A stretch of DNA of 64,000 bases from Hasllibacter sp963833115 (GTDB lineage Bacteria; Pseudomonadota; Alphaproteobacteria; Rhodobacterales; Rhodobacteraceae), in contig CAWHWS010000002.1 of assembly GCA_963833115.1 (NCBI GenBank), forward strand, positions 1,116,001 to 1,180,000, in the 5' to 3' direction. The first letter of the stretch is position 1. Every line of letters starts with the position of its first letter. This document shows positions 16,873 through 27,404 of the stretch, in pieces. The position numbers and the translations under genes were made by a program. The notes beneath the pieces were generated by a model. It did not search any database and was not told the origin of the DNA. It saw nothing but the letters and a program-made list of their open reading frames with translations.

Positions 16873-18182
16873 AGGTTCTCCTGGCGATCGCCGCCCTCTG
16901 CCTGGCGCTGCCCGCCCTCGCGCAGTCCCCCGGCCCCCTGCGGATCGAGATCACCGAGGGCGTGATCGAGCCGGTGCCGATCGCGATCCCGACCTTCCTC
17001 GCCGAGGACGCGGGCGCCGAGGCGGTGGCGCGCGAGCTCACCCGGATCGTCGCCGACGACCTGACCGGCACGGGCCTCATCCGGCGCATCCCGGAGGAAT
17101 CCTTCATCTCGCGGTTCACCTCCTTCGACGCGCCGCCCGAATGGCGCGACTGGAAGGCGATCAACGCGCAGGGCCTGGTCGCGGGCAGCGTCTCCACCGC
17201 CGGCGGGCAGATCACCCTGCGCTTCCGGCTCTACGACGTCTTCGCCGAGGGCGAGCTCGGCGAGGGCCTGGCCCTGGGCGGGACCGAGGCCGAGCTGCGC
17301 CGCATCGCCCACAAGGCCGCCGATCAGGTCTATGCCCGCCTGACCGGAGAGGCGCCCTATTTCGACAGCCGCGTCGCCTTCGTCTCCGAGACCGGGCCGA
17401 AGAACGCCCGCGCCAAGCGGCTCGCGGTGATGGATTACGACGGCGCGGGGGTGCAGTACCTCACCGATTCGGCCGCGATCGTCCTGGCGCCGCGCTTCTC
17501 GCCGGACGGGCGGCGCCTCCTCTACACCAGCTACGAGAGCGGCTTCCCCGAGATCTACGTCCTCGACGTGGCGAACGTGATCCGCCAACCGCTGGGGGAC
17601 GGGTCGGGCACGATGTCCTTCGCGCCGCGCTTCGCGCCCGGCGGGCGGCAGGTGGTGTACTCCCTCTCGCGCGGGGGCAACACGGACATCTTCGTCCAGG
17701 ATCTCGACACCGGGCAGCGCAGCCAGCTCACCAGCGCGCCCAGCATCGAGACCGCGCCGAGCTACGCCCCCGACGGCAGCCGCATCGTGTTCGAGAGCGA
17801 CCGCTCCGGCACGCCGCAGCTCTACGTGATGGGCGCGGGCGGCGGCGAGCCGCAGCGCATCAGCTTCGGGCCGGGGCGCTACGGCACGCCGGTCTGGTCG
17901 CCGCGCGGCGACCTCATCGCGTTCACCAAGCAGAACGCGGGGCGCTTCCACATCGGCGTCATGCGCACCGACGGCTCCGAGGAGCGGCTCCTGACGGCGA
18001 GCTTCCTCGACGAGGGGCCGACCTGGGCGCCCAACGGCCGCGTCCTGATGTTCACCCGCGAGACCCAGGGCGAGTCCGGCGCGCCGCAGGTCCATTCGGT
18101 CGACATCACCGGCCGCAACCTCAAGGCCGTGCCGACGCCCTCGGCCTCCTCCGATCCCAGCTGGTCGCCGCTCCTGCCGTGA
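16869..18182 (+). CDS. tolB: Tol-Pal system beta-propeller protein TolB
   Basis: TolB is a periplasmic protein with an N-terminal domain and a six-bladed beta-propeller that binds Pal. The 437 residues match the family. A signal peptide covers about residues 1-19 (MKVLLAIAALCLALPALAQ). The propeller repeats show as APRFSPDGRRLLYTSYESG, FAPRFAPGGRQVVYSLSRG, SYAPDGSRIVFESDRSG, WSPRGDLIAFTKQ and WAPNGRVLMFTRE. The ATG overlaps the tolA stop by four bases. The intact gene downstream suggests the operon is still used. Confidence 0.96.
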   Translation: MKVLLAIAALCLALPALAQSPGPLRIEITEGVIEPVPIAIPTFLAEDAGAEAVARELTRIVADDLTGTGLIRRIPEESFISRFTSFDAPPEWRDWKAINAQGLVAGSVSTAGGQITLRFRLYDVFAEGELGEGLALGGTEAELRRIAHKAADQVYARLTGEAPYFDSRVAFVSETGPKNARAKRLAVMDYDGAGVQYLTDSAAIVLAPRFSPDGRRLLYTSYESGFPEIYVLDVANVIRQPLGDGSGTMSFAPRFAPGGRQVVYSLSRGGNTDIFVQDLDTGQRSQLTSAPSIETAPSYAPDGSRIVFESDRSGTPQLYVMGAGGGEPQRISFGPGRYGTPVWSPRGDLIAFTKQNAGRFHIGVMRTDGSEERLLTASFLDEGPTWAPNGRVLMFTRETQGESGAPQVHSVDITGRNLKAVPTPSASSDPSWSPLLP

Positions 18183-18205
18183 CCGTCCCCGAAAGGACCG
18201 CCCCC

Positions 18206-18703
18206 ATGCGCCTCGCGCTTCTCCTCCTCGCCGCGCTCGCCCTGAGCGCCTGCTCGAACCCGCAGCTCCGGGGGGCGGGGCCGGACGGGATCGGCGCCGC
18301 GGGCCTCGGCGCCGCGGGCGGGGTGGACGATCCCGCCTCGCCGGCCTTCTTCGCGAGCCGGGTGGGGGACCGCGTCCTCTTCGCCGTGGATCAGAGCACC
18401 CTCACGGATGCGGGGCGCGACACGCTGCGCGCCCAGGCGGCCTGGCTGAACGCGAACCTCGCCTACGACGCCGTGATCGAGGGCCATGCCGACGAGCAGG
18501 GCACGCGGGAGTACAACCTCGCGCTCGGCGCGCGCCGCGCCGCCTCGGCGCAGGAGTTCCTCGTGGCGCAGGGCGTGCGTCCCGGGCGGCTGCGCACCGT
18601 GACGTTCGGCAAGGAGCGGCCCATCGAGGTCTGCTCCATCGAGGCGTGCTACGCGCAGAACCGGCGCGCGGTCACGGTCCTCGCCACCGGCGCGGGCGTC
18701 TGA
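18206..18703 (+). CDS. pal: Peptidoglycan-associated lipoprotein Pal
   Basis: Pal anchors the outer membrane to peptidoglycan and is the partner of TolB and TolA. The 165-residue precursor has a lipobox ending LALSAC, with Cys16 the lipidated residue. The OmpA-like peptidoglycan-binding domain follows, with VLFAVDQSTLTDAGRDTL, IEGHADEQGTREYNLALG and the arginine-rich RRAASAQEFL. A GAAAGGA ribosome site is well placed before the ATG. The stop overlaps the cpoB start by one base (TGATG). Confidence 0.95.
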   Translation: MRLALLLLAALALSACSNPQLRGAGPDGIGAAGLGAAGGVDDPASPAFFASRVGDRVLFAVDQSTLTDAGRDTLRAQAAWLNANLAYDAVIEGHADEQGTREYNLALGARRAASAQEFLVAQGVRPGRLRTVTFGKERPIEVCSIEACYAQNRRAVTVLATGAGV

Positions 18704-19503
18704 TGCGGGCGCTGGTCCTGGCGCTGCTCCTGGCGCTGCCGGCCGGGGCGCAGGATGCCGGCACCCTGGCCGACATCCGCCAGGAGCTCGTGATCCTGGA
18801 CGGCGAGATCGCGGGGCTGCGGCGCGAGCTCTCCACCACCGGGGCGCCGCAGGTGGCCCTGCCGGCGAGCGCGCTCGAGCGGATCGACGCCCTGGAGGCC
18901 GAGCTGCGGCGCCTGACCGCGCAGACCGAGGCGCTGTCCGGGCGCGTCGAGGCCGTCGTGCGCGATGGCACGAACCGGATCGGCGACCTGGAGTTCCGCC
19001 TCGTCGAGCTCGAGGGCGGGGACCTCTCGGCCCTGGGCGAGACCTCGACGCTCGGCGGCGGCGCGGCTGCCCCCGCGGCGGCGGCCCCGCCGGCGTCCGC
19101 GCCCGAAGGGGCGGAGATGGCGATCGGCGAGCGGGGCGATTTCGACCGGGCCGTCGCGGCCTTCGACGCAGGCGATTACGGGGGCGCCGCGGCCCTCTTC
19201 GAGGCGTTCGCCTCGGCCTATCCGGGCGGTCCGCTCACCGGGCAGGCGGCGTGGTACCGCGGCCGGTCCCTAGAGGCGTCGGGCGACCTCGCGGGCGCGG
19301 CGCGGGCCTATCTCGCCGCGTTCTCCGGCGATCCCGACGGGGCCGACGCGCCGGACGCTCTTCGGCGCCTGGGCGCCATGCTGGCCGGGCTGGGCCAGAC
19401 GCAGGAGGCCTGCGTCACCTGGGGCGAGGTGCGCTCGCGCTTCCCCGGCACCGATCAGGCGGCCGAGGCGGCGCGCGCCGCGGCCGAGGCCGGCTGCCCC
19501 TGA
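18703..19503 (+). CDS. cpoB: Cell division coordinator CpoB (YbgF), TPR protein
   Basis: CpoB is a periplasmic protein that coordinates peptidoglycan synthesis with Tol-driven outer-membrane constriction. The 266-residue precursor has a signal peptide (about residues 1-16), a coiled-coil region (about 20-110), a Pro/Ala linker, and a C-terminal TPR domain from about residue 145 (GDFDRAVAAFDAGDYGGAA onward). Its position after pal is the standard one. The start overlaps the pal stop as TGATG. Confidence 0.92.
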   Translation: MRALVLALLLALPAGAQDAGTLADIRQELVILDGEIAGLRRELSTTGAPQVALPASALERIDALEAELRRLTAQTEALSGRVEAVVRDGTNRIGDLEFRLVELEGGDLSALGETSTLGGGAAAPAAAAPPASAPEGAEMAIGERGDFDRAVAAFDAGDYGGAAALFEAFASAYPGGPLTGQAAWYRGRSLEASGDLAGAARAYLAAFSGDPDGADAPDALRRLGAMLAGLGQTQEACVTWGEVRSRFPGTDQAAEAARAAAEAGCP

Positions 19504-19535
19504 GCGGGCCCGTCGAGGCCGCGTTCGCCGCGGCG

Positions 19536-20699
19536 ATGGCGGGCCTCGGCCCCGGGATCGGCATCGCGGCGTCGGGCGGGGGGGATTCGACCGCGCTCCT
19601 CCACCTCGCCGCCGGCTCGGGCGCCACGGGGCTGCGGGTCGCCACGGTCGACCACGGGCTGCGCCCCGCCGCCGCCGAGGAGGCCAGGGCCGTGGCCGCC
19701 GCCGCCGCCGCGCTCGGCCTGCCGCACGAGACGCTCCGCCCGGCCGCGCCGCTCCGCCCGGTCCAGGCCGACCTGCGGGCCGCGCGCCGGTCGCTCCTCC
19801 TGGACTGGGCGGCGCGGCGGGGGCTGCGCCACGTCCTCACCGGCCATACGCTCGACGACCAGGCGGAGACGGTCCTGATGCGGCTCGCGCGCGGCGGCGG
19901 GGCGGAGGGCCTGTCCGGCATCCCCGCGGCGCCGGACGGGCCGTTCCGCCGCCCCCTCCTCGGGATCGCGCGCGCCGATCTGCGGGACTGGCTCCGGGCG
20001 CGCGGCGTCGACTGGATCGAGGACCCCTCCAACGAGGACGCCGCGTTCGAGCGCGCGCGGATCCGCCGCGCCCTCGCCGCGCTGGGGCCGGACGCGCCGC
20101 CCGCCGCCATGCTCGCGCGCACGGCGCGGCGGATGGGGGAGGCGGCCGAGGCGCTCGACTGGGCGGCCGGGCGCCTGCTGGCCGAGGTCGCGACCGCCTC
20201 CCCGGCGGGGGACCTCGCGCTGGAGCGCGGCGCGATCCTGGCGGCGCCGCCGGAGATCGCCCGACGGGCCCTGCGGCTCGCGCTGGGGCGGGTCCGGGGG
20301 CGGCGGGTGCACCCGGCGGAGGCCGCGCTGGACCGGGCCCTGGGCGCCGCGCCGGGGCAGGGGGGCGCCGGGCTCGTGGTCGCCGGCTGCCGGCTCCGCC
20401 TCACGAGCCGGCGCCTGCGCGTGTTCCGCGACCCCGCGCAGGCGGCCGAGGACGCGGCCCCGCTGCCGGCGGGATCGCCGCGCGACTGGGACGGGCGCTG
20501 GCGCGTCTTCTCCGCGGCGGGCGGGCGCGTCATGTCGGCGCGGGCCGCGGGCCTGCCCCGGCCGGAGGGCGCCCGGGCCGCGCGCATCGCCGACCTCGCC
20601 TGGCAGGGGGTGCCGGCCCTCGTCGGCGACGGCCCGGCGCGCGCCCTCTTCGGCACCGGGCGCGAGGACGAGGGCGCGCGTCTGCTGCCGCCGCATTGA
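19536..20699 (+). CDS. tilS: tRNA(Ile)-lysidine synthetase
   Basis: TilS attaches lysine to C34 of tRNA-Ile(CAU), changing its identity from Met to Ile, and is essential in most bacteria. The PP-loop motif SGGGDST lies at about residues 13-19, followed by VDHGLRPAAAEE, TGHTLDDQAETVLMRLARGGG and EDPSNEDAAFERARIRR. The full protein from ATG 19536 has 387 residues. The conserved N-terminus may extend a few residues further: an in-frame CTG at 19500 would couple with the cpoB stop, but CTG starts are rare. It ends just before the ftsH promoter. Confidence 0.9.
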   Translation: MAGLGPGIGIAASGGGDSTALLHLAAGSGATGLRVATVDHGLRPAAAEEARAVAAAAAALGLPHETLRPAAPLRPVQADLRAARRSLLLDWAARRGLRHVLTGHTLDDQAETVLMRLARGGGAEGLSGIPAAPDGPFRRPLLGIARADLRDWLRARGVDWIEDPSNEDAAFERARIRRALAALGPDAPPAAMLARTARRMGEAAEALDWAAGRLLAEVATASPAGDLALERGAILAAPPEIARRALRLALGRVRGRRVHPAEAALDRALGAAPGQGGAGLVVAGCRLRLTSRRLRVFRDPAQAAEDAAPLPAGSPRDWDGRWRVFSAAGGRVMSARAAGLPRPEGARAARIADLAWQGVPALVGDGPARALFGTGREDEGARLLPPH

Positions 20700-20723
20700 A
20701 CCCCCCGCGCCAGTCGCTATCTT
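20696..20723 (+). promoter_or_regulatory. Candidate ftsH promoter
   Basis: A TTGAAC box (20696-20701) that includes the tilS stop codon and a TATCTT box (20718-20723) are separated by 16 bp. Transcription would start near 20730, about 40 bases before the TTG start of ftsH. This fits a housekeeping sigma-70-type promoter. Confidence 0.5.
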
Positions 20724-20772
20724 GTTGCCAAGCGCCGCCGAGCCCGCGCGCCCCATGACGAGGAGCCTCCCC

Positions 20773-22683
<1,911 letters not shown>

Positions 22684-22741
22684 TCCGGGCGCGGGGCGTC
22701 CGGCACGTCCGGAGCCCCGCGCCGCCCGTCGCCGCAGCGTC

Positions 22742-23353
22742 ATGCCCGCCCCCGCTCTGATCGCGACCGATCACCACGCCCGGATCGTCTGGCTCGGCCG
22801 CGTGCCCGATCGGGGCGCCTCCCTGCGCGCCACGCCGGACGACGCCCTCACCCTCGGATGGGGCGGCGCGGAGGGCGAGGCGCATGGCGGCCTCACCCGC
22901 CCCTCGTGCAGCCGGGTGGCCGGGATGCATCCCAAGGGGACCGAGATCGCGAACGTCCGGCAGCTCACGATCCTGTCGGCGGAGGAGCTCGACGCGATCG
23001 CCGCCGGGATGAGTTCCAGCGCGCTGGACCCCGCCCTCCTCGGCGCGACGATGGTCGTGGAGGGGATCGCCGACCTCACCCACCTGCCGCCGTCGAGCCG
23101 GCTGCAGGGTCCGGACGGGACGACGCTCGTGGTGGACATGGCGAACCGCCCCTGCCACCTGCCGGCGCGCGAGATCGAAAGGGACGCGCCCGGCGCCGGG
23201 GCCGCGTTCAAGGGCGCCGCCCGGGGCCGCCGCGGGGTCACGGCCTGGGTGGAGCGGCCGGGCCGCCTCGCGCTCGGCGACGAGCTGCGCCTCTTCGTGC
23301 CGGATCAACCGGCCTGGCCGCATCTGGCGGACGCGCGGGCGAGGCCGCGCTAG
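22742..23353 (+). CDS. MOSC domain-containing protein
   Basis: The 203-residue protein resembles MOSC (molybdenum cofactor sulfurase C-terminal) proteins, a beta-strand-rich domain used in sulfur or molybdenum cofactor chemistry. Supporting stretches are GEAHGGLTRPSCSRV, PKGTEIANVRQLTILSAEEL and GRRGVTAWVERPGRLALGDELRL; the last two are usual positions for MOSC signature segments. The Cys in RPSCSR and that in ANRPCHLP are possible catalytic or ligand residues. Substrate is unknown. The ATG follows the ftsH stop by 58 bp. Its stop codon is overlapped on the other strand by a tiny ORF. Confidence 0.8.
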   Translation: MPAPALIATDHHARIVWLGRVPDRGASLRATPDDALTLGWGGAEGEAHGGLTRPSCSRVAGMHPKGTEIANVRQLTILSAEELDAIAAGMSSSALDPALLGATMVVEGIADLTHLPPSSRLQGPDGTTLVVDMANRPCHLPAREIERDAPGAGAAFKGAARGRRGVTAWVERPGRLALGDELRLFVPDQPAWPHLADARARPR

Positions 23354-23424
23354 ACGAGGATCATCGCGCCGGCGGCGAGGCCGAGGGCGAAGCCGGCATG
23401 GACCATCAGGGCGATCTTCATCAT
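23350..23424 (-). CDS. Possible 24-residue membrane peptide
   Basis: On the minus strand a 25-codon frame starts ATG-ATG at 23424 and encodes a very hydrophobic peptide (MMKIALMVHAGFALGLAAGA, then MILV), enough for one membrane helix. A GGAG site lies nine bases before the first ATG. The TAG stop overlaps the MOSC gene's own stop on the other strand. It is too short to be sure of, but ribosome site, length and composition agree with a small membrane protein. No function is assigned. The 121 bp between it and the next gene holds nothing else I see. Confidence 0.4.
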   Translation of the reverse strand: MMKIALMVHAGFALGLAAGAMILV

Positions 23425-23545
23425 GGCATCGGTCTCCGGAAGAGGCGGCGCGCGGCCTGCCGCATCGCGATGACGCCCGAGGGCGCGCTCGGTTCCCCGG
23501 CCATTTCGCAACGGATCGTGGCGGATTTGCGCCAGCCCGCCGCCC

Positions 23546-25327
23546 CTAGAGCGGCCAGAACAGCAGGATCGCGGGGATCGAGACCGCGACGACCAGGATC
23601 TCCAGCGGCAGGCCCATGCGCCAGTAATCCCCGAACGAGTAGCCCCCCGGACCCAGGATCAGCGTGTTGTTCTTGTGCCCGATGGGCGTGAGGAACGCGC
23701 AGGAGGCGGCGACCGCCACGGCCATCAGGAATGGGTCCGGCGACACGCCCATTCCCTGCGCCATCGCGATGCCGACCGGGGCGGCGACGATCACGGTCGC
23801 GGTGTTGTTGAGGACGTCCGAGAGCGTCATCGTCACGAGCATCAGGACGGTGAGCACCGCCCAGGCCGGCATCCCGTCCGTCGCGGCCGTCAGCCAGCCG
23901 GCGATGAGCTCCGTGCCGCCCGACCCCTCGAGCGCGGCGCCCAGCGGGATCATCGATCCCAGGAGCACGATCACCGGCCATTCGACGAAGTCGTAGACCT
24001 CGCGGATGGGCAGGATGCGCGCGCCGACATAGGCCACGACGACGGCGCCCAGCGCGACGGGCAGGTAGACTAGCCCCAGCGAGGCCGCCGCGACCGCCCC
24101 GCCGAAGAGGCCGATGGCGAGCCACACCTTGCGGAAATCGGTCACCGCCAGGCCCCGGTCGGCCAGGGGCATGACGCCGAGCCAGTCGGTCACGTCCTGC
24201 TCGGCCTCCTCCGGGACCAGGAGGAGCAGGATGTCGCCCGGCCGGACCTTCGTGCGCCGCACCTGCCCGCCGATGCGCCGCCCCCGCCGCGAGATGCCCA
24301 GGAGCACCGTGCGCCGGCGCCAGGCCAGGCCGATGGACGCGGCCTCGCGCCCGGCGATGCGGCTGCCCTCGGGGACGACGGCCTCCACGATCTTGAGGCC
24401 CTCGCCGTCCGCGCGCAGGAGGGTCTCGCGCTTGGCGTCCGCGAAGTCGAGCTGCATGGCGGCGCGGTACTCGTCCAGCGCCTCCGGCGTCGCCTCGAGC
24501 ACGAGGGCGTCGCCCGCGCGCAGCTCGGCGGCGCGCTGGGTGCCGTAGCGCCGCCGCCCGTCCCGCACGAGGCCCAGGATCGCGACCCCGGCCCGCTCGG
24601 CGCTGCCCTCGTGGGTGCCCAGCCGCGTGCCGATCAGGGACGAGCCCGCCGGCACCGTCAGCTCGGCGACATAATGGGCGATGCCCTCCTCGACGGCCTC
24701 CGTGCCCGGCTCCACCGCGGGGCGCGGGATCAGGCGCCAGCCGACCGAGGCGACGAAGATCAGCCCCGCGAGCGCCGTGATCCCGCCGACGGGCGCGAAG
24801 TCGAACATGGAGAAGCTCTCCCCCAGGCGGTCCTCGCGGATGGCGGCGACGATGATGTTGGGCGGCGTGCCGATCAGCGTCACCATGCCGCCCAGGATGG
24901 TCGCGAAGCTCAGCGGCATGAGCGACAGGCGTGGCAGGCGGCCGGCCTTGTGCGCGGTCTGGATGTCGACCGGCATCAGGAGCGCGAGGGCGGCGACGTT
25001 GTTCATGAACGCCGAGAGCACCCCCCCGATCCCGCCCATGAGCGCGATATGCGTGCCGGCCGGACGCGAGGCGTCCACCAGCGTGCGCGTGATGAGGTAG
25101 ACCGCCCCCGAGCGCACCAGCCCCGCCGAGACGACGAGCACCAGCGCCACCACGACCGTCGCGGGATGGCCGAAGCCCGCGAAGGCGTCCTGCGTCGGCA
25201 CGACCCCGAGGATCACGCCCAGCACCAGCGCCGAGAAGGCCACCACGTCGTAGCGGAAGCGCCCCCAGAGGAGGAGGACGAACACGCCCCCGAAGAGCGC
25301 GAAGAGGATGATCTGATCGGTGGTCAT
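23546..25327 (-). CDS. SLC13/DASS-type transporter with central RCK_C domains
   Basis: This 593-residue inner-membrane protein of the divalent anion:sodium symporter group has about ten or more membrane segments split by a soluble middle part (about residues 210-380). The middle holds two TrkA-C/RCK_C-like domains, for example GSSLIGTRLGTHEGSAERAGV. Transport-domain signatures are FMNNVAALALLMP, LIGTPPNIIV, LNNTATVIVAAP and TPIGHKNNTLILGPGGYSF. Substrates in such proteins include sulfate, dicarboxylates and others; I cannot tell which here. It is divergent from the next secreted-protein gene. Confidence 0.88.
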   Translation of the reverse strand: MTTDQIILFALFGGVFVLLLWGRFRYDVVAFSALVLGVILGVVPTQDAFAGFGHPATVVVALVLVVSAGLVRSGAVYLITRTLVDASRPAGTHIALMGGIGGVLSAFMNNVAALALLMPVDIQTAHKAGRLPRLSLMPLSFATILGGMVTLIGTPPNIIVAAIREDRLGESFSMFDFAPVGGITALAGLIFVASVGWRLIPRPAVEPGTEAVEEGIAHYVAELTVPAGSSLIGTRLGTHEGSAERAGVAILGLVRDGRRRYGTQRAAELRAGDALVLEATPEALDEYRAAMQLDFADAKRETLLRADGEGLKIVEAVVPEGSRIAGREAASIGLAWRRRTVLLGISRRGRRIGGQVRRTKVRPGDILLLLVPEEAEQDVTDWLGVMPLADRGLAVTDFRKVWLAIGLFGGAVAAASLGLVYLPVALGAVVVAYVGARILPIREVYDFVEWPVIVLLGSMIPLGAALEGSGGTELIAGWLTAATDGMPAWAVLTVLMLVTMTLSDVLNNTATVIVAAPVGIAMAQGMGVSPDPFLMAVAVAASCAFLTPIGHKNNTLILGPGGYSFGDYWRMGLPLEILVVAVSIPAILLFWPL

Positions 25328-25404
25328 GGCGGTCCCCTCGGGTCGCGCCTCAGTGGGGGAAAAGCCGGGCGGGTGCCACCTGCGCGGACGCGGCCCGGCG
25401 CGGC

Positions 25405-25433
25405 TTGACGGCCCGCGGGTGGGACGGGCTATC
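25405..25433 (+). promoter_or_regulatory. Candidate promoter for the secreted-protein gene pair
   Basis: TTGACG (25405-25410) is followed after 17 bp by GCTATC (25428-25433), resembling the alphaproteobacterial housekeeping pattern with a GCTA-type -10 region. It lies about 75 bp before the ATG at 25510. The rest of the 182-bp divergent region shows no other clear signal. Confidence 0.45.
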
Positions 25434-25509
25434 GTCGCGGCATTTCATCGCGGGCGACCTCGGCGGGCCGCCCGTCCTTACGGTCGCACCGGTTTCCGGA
25501 GGATTCGAC

Positions 25510-25887
25510 ATGCGTATAATGACCGTCGCCGCCCTGGCCATCGCCGTCCTTCCCGCGGCGCTTCCCGCGCAGGATGCCCGAAACATCACCGCCCGCGAGG
25601 CGGCGGGCAAGTTATCCGCGACCGTCTCGCGGTCCGGCGGCTCGCGGTCCGGCGGGAAGTCGGACAACGTCGCCACCCTCCGCCCGCCGACCGTCGACCT
25701 GCGAGGCGATGACTGGACCTACGTCCTGGATATCATGCAGTCGCAGGTTGACACGCTCCGCATGCTCTATCCCGACGGTGCCCGCCCGATCTACGATGTG
25801 GTGGTTCGGGTCTGCGACGAGTTCGAGGATGTCTTCTGCGCCATCGGCCTCATGCAGCAGGCGATCGCCTTCAAGGTCGGCCCCTGA
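25510..25887 (+). CDS. Secreted protein of unknown function
   Basis: The 125-residue precursor has a signal peptide (MRIMTVAALAIAVLPAALPAQ) and a soluble domain with two cysteines, in VRVCDEFEDVFCAIG, that could form a disulfide. The central part contains a serine/glycine-rich stretch SRSGGSRSGGKSDN, an unusual internal repeat. A GGAGG ribosome site precedes the ATG. The next gene's ATG overlaps its stop as TGATG. The pair has slightly less extreme GC codon use than its neighbours. Not recognised by family. Confidence 0.7.
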   Translation: MRIMTVAALAIAVLPAALPAQDARNITAREAAGKLSATVSRSGGSRSGGKSDNVATLRPPTVDLRGDDWTYVLDIMQSQVDTLRMLYPDGARPIYDVVVRVCDEFEDVFCAIGLMQQAIAFKVGP

Positions 25888-26441
25888 TGAGGGCGCTAGG
25901 TGTCGCGCTCGTGCTCCTGCTTGCATTTGCTGGCGCCCCTTCGGCGCAGCAGGAGGACGAAGGCGCAACGGCCGCCGACGCCTCGTCGGCCCTCAATTGG
26001 CCGCCGCCTGGTGCCGGGTCCGCTCGTTCGGGCGCTCCGTTCGACCCCATGCGCTGCACCGGCTTCGACGACGGCGAGGTGAGGGCCGCCTGCCGGGATC
26101 ATGCCCGGGAGTACTTCGCCTACCTGGAGCGCCAGCTCGCGCACCGCTCTTCGGTGTTCTCGTGGCAGCACGTCGCGTCGCGCGCGATCTTCGTCATGGT
26201 GATGGCGCTCGTGACCGTCGGCGTCTACTTCGCGTGGCGGCAGTTCGCGCGCGGCGAGCGCGAGGCCGCCGCGGCCTTGCGGGGCGGGACGCCGGAGGCC
26301 TCGCCGGTCAGCAGCGTCGAGCTCGGCATGGGCGGGATCAAGGTTTCCTCGACCGTGCTCGGGATCGTGATCCTCGCGCTGTCGCTCGGGTTCTTCTATC
26401 TCTACCTCGTGCACGTGTTCCCGATATCGGAGGTGCTCTGA
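25887..26441 (+). CDS. Signal-peptide membrane protein of unknown function
   Basis: The 184-residue protein has an N-terminal signal peptide (about residues 1-20), an exported part with two cysteines in MRCTGFDDGEVRAACRDHARE, and two membrane segments, about residues 97-116 (AIFVMVMALVTVGVYFAW) and 155-178 (VSSTVLGIVILALSLGFFYL). It starts within the stop of the preceding gene, so the two are translationally coupled and may work together at the envelope. The family is not recognised. Confidence 0.7.
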   Translation: MRALGVALVLLLAFAGAPSAQQEDEGATAADASSALNWPPPGAGSARSGAPFDPMRCTGFDDGEVRAACRDHAREYFAYLERQLAHRSSVFSWQHVASRAIFVMVMALVTVGVYFAWRQFARGEREAAAALRGGTPEASPVSSVELGMGGIKVSSTVLGIVILALSLGFFYLYLVHVFPISEVL

Positions 26442-26524
26442 GGCCGCTCGCGTGGATGGCGGGTTGGCGACCCGGCGCGGCATGCCCTATATCCCGACGC
26501 CGGTGAGAGGCAGGGGAGTAGAGA

Positions 26525-27265
26525 ATGGCCGGCCATTCGAAATGGGCGAACATCCAGCACCGCAAGGGGCGGCAGGACGCCGCGCGCTCCAAGCTGTTCT
26601 CCAAGCTCGCCAAGGAGATCACGGTCGCCGCGAAGATGGGCGACCCCGATCCGGACAAGAACCCGCGCCTGCGCCTCGCGGTGAAGGAGGCCAAGGGGGT
26701 CTCCGTGCCGAAGGACGTGATCGCCCGCGCCATCGCCAAGGCGGTGGGCGGGGACGCCGAGAGCTACGACGAGATCCGCTACGAGGGCTACGGGCCCGCC
26801 GGCGTCGCGGTGATCGTCGAGGCAATGACCGACAACCGCAACCGCACCGCGTCCAACGTGCGCTCGACCTTCTCCAAGAACGGCGGGAACCTGGGGGAGA
26901 CCGGGAGCGTCGGATTCATGTTCGATCGCAAGGGGCAGGTCGTCTATCCCGAAGCGGCGGGGACCGCGGACGAGGTGATGATGGCCGCGATCGAGGCCGG
27001 GGCCGAGGACGCCGAATCGACCGAGGAGGGCCACGTGATCTGGTGCGCGGACACGGACCTGGGCGAGGTGTCCGCGGCGTTGGAGGCGCAGCTCGGGGAG
27101 AGCGAGACGACCAAGCTCACCTGGCGCCCGACCACGACCACCGAGCTGGACCTCGAGGGGATGCAGTCGCTGATGAAGCTGGTCGAGGCGCTCGAGGACG
27201 ATGACGACGTGCAGTCGGTCACGACCAATTTCGAGGCGTCCGACGAGGTGATGGCGCAGCTCTGA
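26525..27265 (+). CDS. yebC: YebC/PmpR family protein
   Basis: This 246-residue cytoplasmic protein begins MAGHSKWANIQHRKGRQDA, the signature of the YebC family. Some members are transcription regulators; a related human protein activates mitochondrial translation, and recent bacterial work links YebC proteins to translation of difficult peptide stretches. The conserved YEGYGPAGVAVIVEAMTDN and the acidic tail are present. A GGGAG ribosome site precedes the ATG. In many bacteria it lies near ruvC, but here it is 18 kb away. The 3' end is followed by the ATGCACAT repeat region. Confidence 0.95.
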   Translation: MAGHSKWANIQHRKGRQDAARSKLFSKLAKEITVAAKMGDPDPDKNPRLRLAVKEAKGVSVPKDVIARAIAKAVGGDAESYDEIRYEGYGPAGVAVIVEAMTDNRNRTASNVRSTFSKNGGNLGETGSVGFMFDRKGQVVYPEAAGTADEVMMAAIEAGAEDAESTEEGHVIWCADTDLGEVSAALEAQLGESETTKLTWRPTTTTELDLEGMQSLMKLVEALEDDDDVQSVTTNFEASDEVMAQL

Positions 27266-27308
27266 CGCCCTGCGTCTCGGCGCACGGGAGAGCGGCTTCC
27301 GGCGCCGG

Positions 27309-27359
27309 ATGTGCGTGGATGCCGATGCACATCCCATGCACATGTCATGCACATGGGAT
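27309..27359 (+). repeat. Phased ATGCACAT octamers (three at 11-bp spacing) with flanking palindrome
   Basis: ATGCACAT occurs at 27325-27332, 27336-27343 and 27347-27354, each start exactly 11 bp after the last. A near copy in reverse orientation, ATGTGCGT, lies at 27309-27316. The palindrome arms ATCCCATG (27331-27338) and CATGGGAT (27352-27359) overlap the array. In DNA this GC-rich, A/T-containing octamers at helical-turn spacing stand out and look like protein-binding sites. The DUF998 gene starts 46 bp downstream. Confidence 0.7.
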
Positions 27360-27404
27360 CCGCACGGGACGGAACCGGCGGCGCGTCCCGTCCGTTCGCC
27401 CGGC

